DNA of 6,302 nt. Origin: Pseudomonadota bacterium. GTDB taxonomy: Bacteria > Pseudomonadota > Alphaproteobacteria > Sphingomonadales > Sphingomonadaceae. The stretch lies in contig CANJKQ010000067.1 of the NCBI GenBank assembly GCA_947474905.1, forward strand, positions 1 to 6,302. The letters run 5' to 3'. Below are positions 1-5,871 of this stretch, one piece after another; within the stretch, counting starts at the first letter, position 1; each line of letters opens with the position of its first letter. Position numbers and translations under genes: made by a program. A model generated the notes under the pieces. It worked only from the letters and a program-made list of their open reading frames with translations, had not been told where the DNA came from and did not search any database.

Positions 1-436
1 AGATCAGCATGCCCGACAGCCACAGGCTGGGCATCAGCGCGTAATAGAACAGGTTGTTCCGATAAACGATGCGCACCGACATATAGGCGGCATTGTGGTG
101 CGGCCGGTGCAGGCTGTAGAGCCATGGCACGCTGTGCGACAGCCGGTGCCACCAATATTGCATCATGTCGTCGGCTACCAGGAATAGCGCGATTTGCGCC
201 ACGACCGGCAAGGCTGCCCAGCTGCCCGCCGCTGCCGGCATCAGCCAGCCCGATAGCGCGACCGACGTGAACAGGATCGCGGGTTGCGTCACACCGAACA
301 GCGTGATCGTGCTGACGAGCTCGACAATCGCATCGGCGCGGGTTTGGCCCGGGCGGCGCACAAAGCCGCCGCCCAATGCCTCGGCAGCGGCAAAGCCTAG
401 GTAAATGGCGACGATCAGGACATATTCGGGTTTCAT
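1..436 (-). CDS. Sterol desaturase / fatty acid hydroxylase family membrane protein (3' end outside window)
   Basis: The first 145 residues are visible and the rest runs off position 1. The start is the ATG at 436-434, which overlaps the stop of the upstream isomerase gene as ATGA, so translation is probably coupled. Residues about 4-21, 44-66, 74-90 and 128-145 are hydrophobic and look like membrane segments. Directly after the third come the two N-terminal histidine clusters of the family, HRLSH at 97-101 and HRPHH at 110-114, in the context D-D-x-x-Q-Y-W-W-H-R. These ligate the di-iron centre; the expected third cluster near the C-terminus would lie outside the window. Members use O2 to hydroxylate or desaturate lipids, sterols or carotenoids at the cytoplasmic membrane. 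The fold and metal site are clear; the substrate is not. It is the last visible gene of a six-gene series. Confidence 0.9.
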   Translation of the reverse strand, partial: MKPEYVLIVAIYLGFAAAEALGGGFVRRPGQTRADAIVELVSTITLFGVTQPAILFTSVALSGWLMPAAAGSWAALPVVAQIALFLVADDMMQYWWHRLSHSVPWLYSLHRPHHNAAYMSVRIVYRNNLFYYALMPSLWLSGMLI

Positions 437-1083
437 CTTTTGGCGAGTCCCCGCTGCTGCATCCGCCAGACGAGCTGGTCATATCGATCCTGCCCGAAAA
501 ACGGCTCGCCGTCGAATACCATCAGCGGCACGCCATAATGGCCGCCCACCCGCTGCGCATCCTGATTGGCCTTGATGGCGGCGTCGAGCCGGTCGCTTTC
601 CGCGGCAACGACGGCGTCGAGCGCGGCAAGGTCAAGTCCCGCCCGCGCCGCAGCGTCGGCAAGGTGCGTGCCCTCATGCCAATTGTCGATGGTGCCCGAC
701 CAGATCGTCCGCGAAACCTCTGAAATAAAGGCAAGGCCCTTGCCCGCTTCCGCCGCCGCCTGACCCAGCTGCGTCAATCGGAAGATATGGGGCTGTTCCT
801 CAGGGTAAGTCCGCGTCGCCGGTTCCATGACGACCGGGTCCGGCACCGGCCAGCGGATCGGCACCCCCAGAAACTGGCCGCAGCGGAAAACATCACGCAT
901 GAAATAGCTGAACCACAAGGGATCGGCGTTTGAGAAAAAACCGGCCTGGCGCACCGCGATTGGATAAACGGGGCGCACCTGACAGCGCACATCATATTCC
1001 GCCTCGAGCGCGACTAGCCTTGGCGTGACGAGATAGCTGTAGGGCGAACGGAACGACCAATAGACATCATAGGTCAACGTCAT
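433..1083 (-). CDS. 2-hydroxychromene-2-carboxylate isomerase-like protein (DsbA/kappa-GST family)
   Basis: A 216-residue protein of the usual length for HCCA isomerases and kappa-class glutathione transferases. The N-terminus has the family signature SFRSPYSYL (residues 10-18); Ser13 aligns with the glutathione-activating serine of NahD-type enzymes, and there is no CxxC, which argues against a disulfide oxidoreductase. Near the C-terminus, HYGVP (182-186, cis-proline loop) is followed by FDGEPFFGQDR (190-200), the other hallmark. Between them is the helical insertion typical of the family. Characterised relatives isomerise 2-hydroxychromene-2-carboxylate in naphthalene-type aromatic degradation, but many homologues serve unknown glutathione-dependent steps and no other naphthalene-pathway gene is visible. 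Its ATG overlaps the DUF1330 stop by ATGA, and its stop overlaps the desaturase start in the same way. Presumably cytoplasmic. Family call firm, reaction inferred. Confidence 0.88.
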   Translation of the reverse strand: MTLTYDVYWSFRSPYSYLVTPRLVALEAEYDVRCQVRPVYPIAVRQAGFFSNADPLWFSYFMRDVFRCGQFLGVPIRWPVPDPVVMEPATRTYPEEQPHIFRLTQLGQAAAEAGKGLAFISEVSRTIWSGTIDNWHEGTHLADAAARAGLDLAALDAVVAAESDRLDAAIKANQDAQRVGGHYGVPLMVFDGEPFFGQDRYDQLVWRMQQRGLAKR

Positions 1084-1511
1084 GCCAAAACGCCTTTGGT
1101 CCGGATGTTGAGCTGGCCCAGCAGGCCAGCGTCACGATGCACCGCAATGGCCTGATAGCTGGGCGCGGTCACCATGGCGCGCATCGCGGCGAGCGAGGGA
1201 TATTGCGCCAGCGCCACCATATCCCACAAATCGCCAACCTCACCCAGCATCAGCCCGGTTACCGGCCCGGCATAGCCCGGCGTGGCGCCTACCCGCTGCA
1301 ATTCCTCCCGCACGGCCATGCCATAGCGCAGATAGGCATCGCGCCCGGAAAGCCCCGGATCGCGGCCATCGGCATAGGCAGCACGCTCGCGGAATTTGAG
1401 CAGATTGACCATCACGAACGGCCCATCCTCCTCCCCCCCGAAAAAGGCCGCGAGCTGTTCGGGCGAGGGATGAAGCGCATTGGTGACGGTGAAGGGTGTG
1501 TTTGACTGCAT
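1080..1511 (-). CDS. DUF1330 domain protein
   Basis: A 143-residue protein with the DUF1330 pattern: a first strand FVMVNLLKF (32-40), then a Y-x-x-Y/G-R-D-A-Y-L-R-Y helix (about 46-65), and a later WDMVALAQYPS segment leading into a helix and AHRDAGL-like end. This is a small dimeric alpha/beta-barrel (ferredoxin-like) fold related in shape to ABM and EthD proteins. No enzymatic activity is established for the family in general. No signal peptide or membrane segment is seen, so it is probably cytoplasmic. The start is well supported by a consensus AGGAGG five bases upstream. Its stop overlaps the isomerase ATG, so the two are likely co-translated. It follows the FGE gene after 81 bp and could have its own promoter or be read through. 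Confidence 0.87.
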   Translation of the reverse strand: MQSNTPFTVTNALHPSPEQLAAFFGGEEDGPFVMVNLLKFRERAAYADGRDPGLSGRDAYLRYGMAVREELQRVGATPGYAGPVTGLMLGEVGDLWDMVALAQYPSLAAMRAMVTAPSYQAIAVHRDAGLLGQLNIRTKGVLA

Positions 1512-1592
1512 GGGCGCCTCCTCGCTCTATTGGCGTTGGCTGTGCCACTTTATCGCGTCAAGGACAAGCAAGCAGGCCTTCGCTGACGCGTA
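1512..1592 (-). other. 81-bp gap between FGE and DUF1330 genes
   Basis: The only sizeable gap within the minus-strand series. On the minus strand it holds a TTGACG followed closely by GATAAAG, but the two are not spaced as a -35/-10 pair, and no convincing promoter or hairpin terminator was found. The last bases carry the DUF1330 ribosome binding site. Whether the operon is split here cannot be decided from sequence alone. Confidence 0.4.
1517..1522 (-). promoter_or_regulatory. Shine-Dalgarno of the DUF1330 gene
   Basis: On the minus strand AGGAGG lies five bases before the ATG at 1511-1509. It is the only full-consensus ribosome binding site in the six-gene series and fixes the start of the DUF1330 gene. 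Its strength suggests independent initiation here, unlike the two ATGA-coupled genes downstream. Confidence 0.75.
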
Positions 1593-2636
1593 TCATCGGG
1601 GCGGGGGACGGTGCGTGTCGACAAAGCGGACGCCGATATGATCGGTACCGAGGCCCAGTTCCTGGAATTGTCGCGCCGCCGGGCGATAGCGCGCGCAGTA
1701 ATTGCCAGCGCACAAATAAGATCCACCCTTGATGACATGGCGGGCATCGCCCCGGCCTGCTGCGTCCTGCGTCCACTCCCACACATTGCCGATCATGTCG
1801 TACAGGCCATAGCCATTGGCGGGAAAACAGCCGACTGGGGCGGGGCCGGGATAGCCATCCGTCCCCAAATTGCGGCCCGGGAACACGCCCTGATAATAAT
1901 TGGCGGTGGGCCTGCCATGCGTGTCGACCGGCTCGTCGGGCAAGGCGCGCGCGCCACCCAGCGCAGCATATTCCCATTGCGCCTCGCTCGGCAATTCCTT
2001 GTGCGCCCAGCGCGCATAGGCGACGGCGTCTTCATAAGCGATTTGGACAACCGGCTCACGATCGCGCCCGGCAATGGTCGTGGCGGGGCCATCGGGATGC
2101 CGCCATTGCGCGCCGACCTTCCATCGCCACCAGCGCGGATCATCGGGCGTCGGCACGGTAAAGACGGCGGACCCCGGCTGGGCCATGTCGGGCGGCGACC
2201 CGGGCAGCACCGGCGGCGCGCGTTCGGCCAGCGTGCGATAGCCGGTCGCTTTCACGAAAGCGGCGAATTCGGCATTGGTCAGCTCGTGCTCGTCGATCCA
2301 GAAGCCGGGCAGCGCCACCAGCCGCGGCGGCCCTTCCTCAGGATAATGCGGGTCGGCGCCCATCAGGAACGTCCCCGGTGGCACCCAGCGCATGCGCGAT
2401 CCGGCCAGGCCCGTACAGCCATGGCCCGATGAGCCCGGGTTTTGAGAGGCGCACGCGGAAGCAAGCAGACACATCGCCAATGCCGCGAAGAGGGGCAGCT
2501 TCGGCTGGCGCCGGGCTTGTCGGCGCGCTGCCTGCAACCAAAGGCGGCGGTTTCGCCCGCCCGGAACGCCGCCCTTCGACAAGCGCCGCGCAAATCGGCC
2601 GGGAGGGAAGGTGGCGCCTCTCAACCCCGCCCGCAT
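1593..2636 (-). CDS. Formylglycine-generating enzyme (FGE/SUMF1 family), predicted exported lipoprotein
   Basis: Oxidises the motif cysteine of type I sulfatases to the catalytic formylglycine, using O2 and copper in characterised aerobic FGEs. Numbering here is from the ATG at 2636 (347 residues). The FGE-sulfatase domain runs from about residue 80 (MRWVPPGTFLMGAD) to the end. Landmarks are EPVVQIAYEDAVAYARWA (194-211), LPSEAQWEYAA (215-225), GLYDMIGNVWEW (277-288) and GGSYLCAGNYCARYRPAAR (304-322). In that last block Cys309 and Cys314 sit exactly where the two active-site cysteines of human SUMF1 and Mycobacterium FGE lie, so this is a true FGE rather than one of the many cysteine-less family members (for example EgtB- or PvdO-like). 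Ahead of the domain is a hydrophobic stretch, LPLFAALAMCLLASAC, resembling a lipoprotein signal with lipobox cysteine 62, preceded by an unusually long arginine-rich segment. The ATG at 2636 overlaps the GST stop as TGATG. An in-frame ATG at 2678 and a TTG at 2537 are alternatives. Confidence 0.88.
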   Translation of the reverse strand: MRAGLRGATFPPGRFARRLSKGGVPGGRNRRLWLQAARRQARRQPKLPLFAALAMCLLASACASQNPGSSGHGCTGLAGSRMRWVPPGTFLMGADPHYPEEGPPRLVALPGFWIDEHELTNAEFAAFVKATGYRTLAERAPPVLPGSPPDMAQPGSAVFTVPTPDDPRWWRWKVGAQWRHPDGPATTIAGRDREPVVQIAYEDAVAYARWAHKELPSEAQWEYAALGGARALPDEPVDTHGRPTANYYQGVFPGRNLGTDGYPGPAPVGCFPANGYGLYDMIGNVWEWTQDAAGRGDARHVIKGGSYLCAGNYCARYRPAARQFQELGLGTDHIGVRFVDTHRPPPR

Positions 2637-3271
2637 CAGAGCGAGAAGCTGGGCCGCTCGGCCATGCGCGCGCGCCACGCGCCGATATGCGCGAATTGCT
2701 CGGCGGGCTTCAGTTTCACGATCCGGGCAAAGTCCGTCACGATCACGGCGCTGATATCGGCTAGGCTGAACCGGTCAGTCGCGACATAATCGCGCCCGTC
2801 CAGATGCTGATCGAGCATCGCGAAAAACTGCTCCAGGCGCGCCAGGCCGCGTTCGGCCAGCGCGGGGATTTGCGCATAATCGACGGGCCCGGTCAGCGCC
2901 CGGTCCTTCATTCCCGGCGCCGAATTGCGCAGCGCCTCGGCAACGGCATAAAAGCCTTCCTGCTCGATGCGGACGTTCCAGCTCGCGATTTCGGCCTTTT
3001 CGGTAGGCGTCGTCCCCATCAGCGGCGGCTCGGGAAACGCAGCTTCGGCCCAAGCAGCGATGCCGGCATTGTCGGTCAACACGGTGCCGTCCTCGAGCCG
3101 CAACGCGGGCACGGTGCAGCGCGGGTTGATGGCGCGGAACCCCTCGCCCAGCTGTTCCTGCGCGGCGAGATCAACGATCACGGTTTCATGCGCAATGCCC
3201 TTTTCGGCGAGCAGGACGCGGGCACGGCGCGGGCTGGGCGCACGGGGAAAATCGTACAGCGTGATCATCAT
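2636..3271 (-). CDS. Glutathione S-transferase family protein
   Basis: A 211-residue (or 210, see below) two-domain GST. The N-terminal thioredoxin-like domain starts ITLYDFPRAPSPRRARVLLAEKGI and contains the cis-proline loop VPAL (54-57). The position normally holding the Glu/Asp-Ser pair that grips the glutathione gamma-glutamyl group reads T-D-N-A-G-I (66-71), so Asp is kept but Ser is Asn. The C-terminal helical domain includes the N-capping segment DRFSLADI, typical of the fold. Likely a cytoplasmic glutathione-dependent transferase or isomerase; the substrate is unknown. The gene opens with ATGATG. The Shine-Dalgarno GGAGG is only two bases from the first ATG and five from the second, so the second (3268) may be the real start. 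It lies 23 bp after the TetR gene and its stop overlaps a possible FGE start. Confidence 0.9.
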   Translation of the reverse strand: MMITLYDFPRAPSPRRARVLLAEKGIAHETVIVDLAAQEQLGEGFRAINPRCTVPALRLEDGTVLTDNAGIAAWAEAAFPEPPLMGTTPTEKAEIASWNVRIEQEGFYAVAEALRNSAPGMKDRALTGPVDYAQIPALAERGLARLEQFFAMLDQHLDGRDYVATDRFSLADISAVIVTDFARIVKLKPAEQFAHIGAWRARMAERPSFSL

Positions 3272-3273
3272 TC

Positions 3274-3278
3274 CCTCC
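3274..3278 (-). promoter_or_regulatory. Shine-Dalgarno of the GST gene, favours the second ATG
   Basis: On the minus strand GGAGG precedes the tandem ATGATG. The spacing is two bases to the ATG at 3271 and five to the ATG at 3268. Five is the spacing also used by the DUF1330 gene in this window, so translation probably begins MITLYDF. Confidence 0.6.
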
Positions 3279-3294
3279 GCCAGCTACCCAAATC

Positions 3295-3921
3295 TCAATC
3301 GGCGATTGCCGCCAGCACTGCGTCGACCGTCGCCAGAAACACTGTCCGCGCCGCCGCCGGATCAAGCTCCAGATCGTGCCGCAGCGAACGCCAATTTTGG
3401 AAATTGAGCGCGCAGAACACCATGTTGGCCTTATCGGGGTCAGCCAGCACCGCCGCCGGCAGCACAGCCTCGATCGTTTCCCGCTCCATCCGCAGCATGC
3501 GGCGATAATCGCGCATCAGAAACGCCGAATGAAACCGCTTCAGGCTGGCGGCGATGCGATAGGGCAAGATCGCTTCAAACAGCTCGCTCCGCCGCTCCGC
3601 CATTTCCCGAATGCGGCCGCGCCATTCTGCCGCCGCAAAGGGTTTGAGCAGAATCGGCAGCAACCGTGCCTCAATCGCTTCCGAGATTTCCCGGTACAGC
3701 GAGTCCATGTCGTCGAAATGCCGGAAAACGGTGCGCAGGCCGACGCCCGCCGTCTCCGCCACCCGCGCGGCGCTGGGCTGAACATCGCCCTGGCCGACCA
3801 GTTCAAGCATCGCCGCGACGATCCGCGCGCGGCTCGACTGGCTGCGCGCATGGCGGCCATCGGCCACGACGGCGGTAGGGGTTACACGGGGGGGAGCAAG
3901 GGTACGCGCGATATTGGCCAT
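3295..3921 (-). CDS. TetR/AcrR-family transcriptional regulator
   Basis: A 208-residue protein counted from the ATG at 3921 (an in-frame ATG at 3960 would give 221). After a poorly conserved N-terminal tail the DNA-binding domain begins at S-R-A-R-I-V-A-A-M-L-E-L (about 30-41). The helix-turn-helix SAARVAETAGVGLRTVFRHF falls at about 50-69, followed by DDMDSLYREI, the usual TetR lead into the ligand-binding domain. The rest is helical, as expected for the effector-binding and dimerisation part, which is too divergent to name a ligand. It heads the minus-strand series and is divergent from the sulfatase, the classic position for a repressor of both transcripts and of itself. Neither possible start has a strong ribosome binding site; the shorter form is chosen because the extra 13 residues lie outside the family's conserved region. 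Family certain, regulon inferred. Confidence 0.88.
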   Translation of the reverse strand: MANIARTLAPPRVTPTAVVADGRHARSQSSRARIVAAMLELVGQGDVQPSAARVAETAGVGLRTVFRHFDDMDSLYREISEAIEARLLPILLKPFAAAEWRGRIREMAERRSELFEAILPYRIAASLKRFHSAFLMRDYRRMLRMERETIEAVLPAAVLADPDKANMVFCALNFQNWRSLRHDLELDPAAARTVFLATVDAVLAAIAD

Positions 3922-3980
3922 CGCCCTGCTATAGGAAGCGCCAGGGGGATCGTCCAGCATCTGCCACCGCGCCCGTCATA

Positions 3981-4064
3981 TTATTGGCATTGCCAGTGCG
4001 CATTGTTGCCGTGAGAACAGGGCTTGCCTGCCCGCCCGCTTATTGGCACGATAAACGCCAAATA
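3981..4064. promoter_or_regulatory. Divergent regulatory region with repeated TTATTGGCA elements (possible TetR operators)
   Basis: The space between the TetR gene and the sulfatase gene carries TTATTGGCA twice, at 3981-3989 and 4040-4048, 59 bp apart. Each copy is followed by an inverted partner. The first forms TGGCA-T-TGCCA (3985-3995). The second pairs TTGGC (4043-4047) with GCCAA (4057-4061) across nine bases. Both are followed by a GTG. Repeated dyads between a TetR gene and a divergent target gene are what its operators would look like. No clear -35/-10 pair was recognised on either strand, so promoters are not placed. The dyads differ in spacing, which weakens the case for both being sites of one dimer. 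Confidence 0.4.
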
Positions 4065-4068
4065 GTGA

Positions 4069-4077
4069 AGGGAGAGG
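4069..4077 (+). promoter_or_regulatory. Ribosome binding site of the sulfatase gene
   Basis: A purine-rich AGGGAGAGG stretch ends four bases before the ATG at 4082. The GGAG within it is seven bases from the start. This supports initiation at MKRWRGW, which keeps the complete N-terminal membrane segment. Confidence 0.65.
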
Positions 4078-4081
4078 CGGC

Positions 4082-5734
4082 ATGAAGCGTTGGCGCGGCT
4101 GGCTGGCGGCCTTGGGCGTAATGGCGGCCGTCGTCGCCATCGGCCTGTGGCAATTCGGCAAGGGCATTCCCGGCTTTATCGGCGAACTTCGCCACCCCAT
4201 CGCGGCGTATCACCCCGTCAGCTGGAATGAGGGGCCGGCCACGCCGCCCGTTGGCCAGCGCCCGCCCAACATCATCCTCATCCTGGCCGACGACCTGGGA
4301 TATAACGACATCTCCCTGAATGGCGGCGGCGTTGCGGGCGGCATCGTCAAGACGCCCAATATCGATTCGATCGCGCATGACGGCGTCAGCTATGCGACCG
4401 CCTATGCCGCCAACGCGACCTGCTCGCCGTCGCGCGCGGCGCTGATGACGGGGCGCTACCCGACCCGGTTTGGCTTTGAATTCACCGCTGTGCCCGGCTC
4501 GTTCGCCTGGGCGGTCAGCCATGGCGAGGGGCATTCGCCCGTGCCGGTCATCTATCATGGCGAGCTGAACCACGATCTGATCGATTATCCCGAAATGGGC
4601 GTGCCGAGGAGCGAGATCACCATTGCGCAATTGCTCAAGCGCCAGGGCTATCACACGCTCCATTTCGGCAAGTGGCATTTGGGCGAGGCCGATGACCTGG
4701 CGCCGCACGCGCGCGGCTTTGACGAGTCGCTCGGCTTTCGCGCCGGGGGCAGCAAATATCTGCACCAGCGCGATCCCAATGCCGTCAACGCCTATCTGCC
4801 GTGGGATCCGATCGACGGCTATCTCTGGCCCAACCTGCCTTATGCGGTGCAGTTTAACAACGGTCAGCGCTTCGAGCCCAATGAGCACATGACCGATTAC
4901 CTGACTGACAATGCGATTGCGGCGATCCACGCCAATCGCAATCGGCCCTTCTTCATGTACCTGGCCTATAACGCCCCGCACACGCCGCTCCAGGCGACCA
5001 AGGCCGATTATGACGCGCTGCCGATGATCAGCGACCACAAGACGCGCGTCTATGGCGCGATGGTCCGCCAGCTTGACCGGCGCATTGGCGACGTGCTGGC
5101 GACGCTGAAAAAGGAAGGGCTCGACCAGAACACGCTGGTCATCTTCACCAGCGACAACGGCGGCGCCTGGTATGATGGCATCCCTGATCTCAACAAGCCG
5201 TTCCGCGGATGGAAAGCGACCTTTTTCGAAGGCGGCATCCGCGTGCCGCTGATGATGCGCTGGCTGGGGCATATCCAGCCCGGCACGACGTCCACCACGC
5301 GCGCCATCCATATGGACTTGTTCGCGACGATGGCGGCGGCGGCCGACGCACCCCTGCCCAAGGACCGGGTGATGGATGGGGTGGATGTGCTGGCGGGCAT
5401 CGTCCCCGGCCTGGCGCCGAGCGAGCGGAGCAAGCCCCTGTTCTGGCGCTCCGGCGGCTATCGCGCGGTGCGCGACGGCGACTGGAAGCTGCAGGTCGAT
5501 GGTCGGCAGCAGAAGGTCTGGCTCTACAACCTCGCCAACGATCCCACCGAGCGGCATGAGCTTTCCGCCGCCGAACCCGCGCAAGTCGCGCGGCTGAAGG
5601 CGGAGCTGGAGGCGCACAACCAGGGCATGGCCAAGCCGCTCTGGCCGGGCCTGATCGAGGCGCCGGTGCGCATCGACGTGCCGCTGAATGCGAAGTGGGA
5701 TAAGGGGCAGGATTACGTCTATTGGACGAATTGA
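4082..5734 (+). CDS. Type I (formylglycine-dependent) sulfatase, membrane-anchored or exported
   Basis: A 550-residue arylsulfatase A-like hydrolase of sulfate esters. Catalytic features are all visible: metal-binding D70-D71 in NIILILADDLGYND; the C-S-P-S-R motif at 114-118 followed by AALMTGRYP, whose Cys114 must become formylglycine; K197 and H199 in HFGKWHLG; H300 in YNAPHTPLQ; D358-N359 in FTSDNGG; and K378 in FRGWKATFFEGG. The C-terminal subdomain has the usual WKLQ...LYNLANDPTERHEL ending. Residues 1-6 are basic, and about 7-25 are a hydrophobic segment without an obvious signal peptidase site, so it is probably an uncleaved anchor with the catalytic domain in the periplasm. Cys, not Ser, in the motif means it relies on a cysteine-type activator, and an FGE lies across the divergent promoter. 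Substrate not readable. A terminator-like hairpin follows directly. Confidence 0.95.
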   Translation: MKRWRGWLAALGVMAAVVAIGLWQFGKGIPGFIGELRHPIAAYHPVSWNEGPATPPVGQRPPNIILILADDLGYNDISLNGGGVAGGIVKTPNIDSIAHDGVSYATAYAANATCSPSRAALMTGRYPTRFGFEFTAVPGSFAWAVSHGEGHSPVPVIYHGELNHDLIDYPEMGVPRSEITIAQLLKRQGYHTLHFGKWHLGEADDLAPHARGFDESLGFRAGGSKYLHQRDPNAVNAYLPWDPIDGYLWPNLPYAVQFNNGQRFEPNEHMTDYLTDNAIAAIHANRNRPFFMYLAYNAPHTPLQATKADYDALPMISDHKTRVYGAMVRQLDRRIGDVLATLKKEGLDQNTLVIFTSDNGGAWYDGIPDLNKPFRGWKATFFEGGIRVPLMMRWLGHIQPGTTSTTRAIHMDLFATMAAAADAPLPKDRVMDGVDVLAGIVPGLAPSERSKPLFWRSGGYRAVRDGDWKLQVDGRQQKVWLYNLANDPTERHELSAAEPAQVARLKAELEAHNQGMAKPLWPGLIEAPVRIDVPLNAKWDKGQDYVYWTN

Positions 5735-5735
5735 G

Positions 5736-5756
5736 GGGGAGCGCACGACGCTCCCC
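5736..5756 (+). terminator. Hairpin just after the sulfatase stop
   Basis: GGGGAGCG (5736-5743) pairs perfectly with CGCTCCCC (5749-5756) around a five-base loop, CACGA, starting two bases after the TGA. The stem is eight GC-rich pairs. The bases after it are only pyrimidine-rich (TTCCAATCTCTCTCC) and lack a true T-run, so it may stop transcription inefficiently or mainly protect the 3' end of the mRNA. Confidence 0.6.
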
Positions 5757-5772
5757 TTCCAATCTCTCTCCC

Positions 5773-5849
5773 CCGTTCGTCCCGAGCGAAGTCGAGGGAC
5801 AGGCCGCGCGTGCGTCGCGCGGTGTCTCGTCTTCGCTCGACACGAACGG
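5773..5849. repeat. Long imperfect palindrome, REP-like sphingomonad intergenic repeat
   Basis: The arm at 5773-5801 begins CCGTTCGTCCCGAGCGAAG. Its inverted partner is at 5823-5849, ending CGCTCGACACGAACGG. The arms match over about 27 positions with three mismatches and a two-base bulge. The loop between them contains its own perfect stem, CCGCGCG (5804-5810) with CGCGCGG (5816-5822) around TGCGT, so nearly all 77 bases can fold into one hairpin. It sits between convergent genes and could act as a bidirectional terminator or an mRNA-stabilising element. The core looks like a dispersed repeat I recall from sphingomonad genomes; copy number cannot be tested here. Confidence 0.75.
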
Positions 5850-5871
5850 TTAGGGAACTGATCAAGCCGTC

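Noticed and set aside
1611..2432. A 273-codon plus-strand open frame across the FGE gene
   Set aside because: No domain, an Arg-Gly-rich composition, and it lies wholly antisense to the FGE domain with its conserved motifs.
2535..2564. NRRLWL in the FGE N-terminus as a twin-arginine export motif
   Set aside because: The consensus match is partial and about 14 residues separate it from the hydrophobic core. The core itself ends like a lipobox, which fits Sec export better.
2571..2584. GCCCTTCGACAAGC resembles the start of a common dispersed intergenic repeat
   Set aside because: The match stops after about 14 bases and the inverted partner is absent. It would matter only if the FGE really starts downstream of it.
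2436..2626. GCGCCTCTCAA occurs as an inverted pair about 165 bp apart within the FGE N-terminal region
   Set aside because: It is only an 11-base match, one copy encodes signal-peptide residues, and there are no other marks of an insertion. Chance is sufficient.
2804..3508. A plus-strand open frame spanning the GST gene and the end of the TetR gene
   Set aside because: It crosses two well-supported minus-strand genes and has a low-complexity Arg/Ser/Ala sequence with no recognisable family.
4024..4055. TTGCCT ... GATAAA as a sigma-70 promoter for the sulfatase
   Set aside because: The spacing is about 20 bases and both hexamers are weak, so no promoter was placed.
4040..5746. A 568-codon open frame on the minus strand, fully antisense to the sulfatase gene
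   Set aside because: Its product is rich in Arg, His, Ile and Val without any recognisable domain, as expected from the complement of a GC-rich gene. The plus-strand sulfatase has every catalytic motif in frame, so the antisense frame is a by-product of codon bias.
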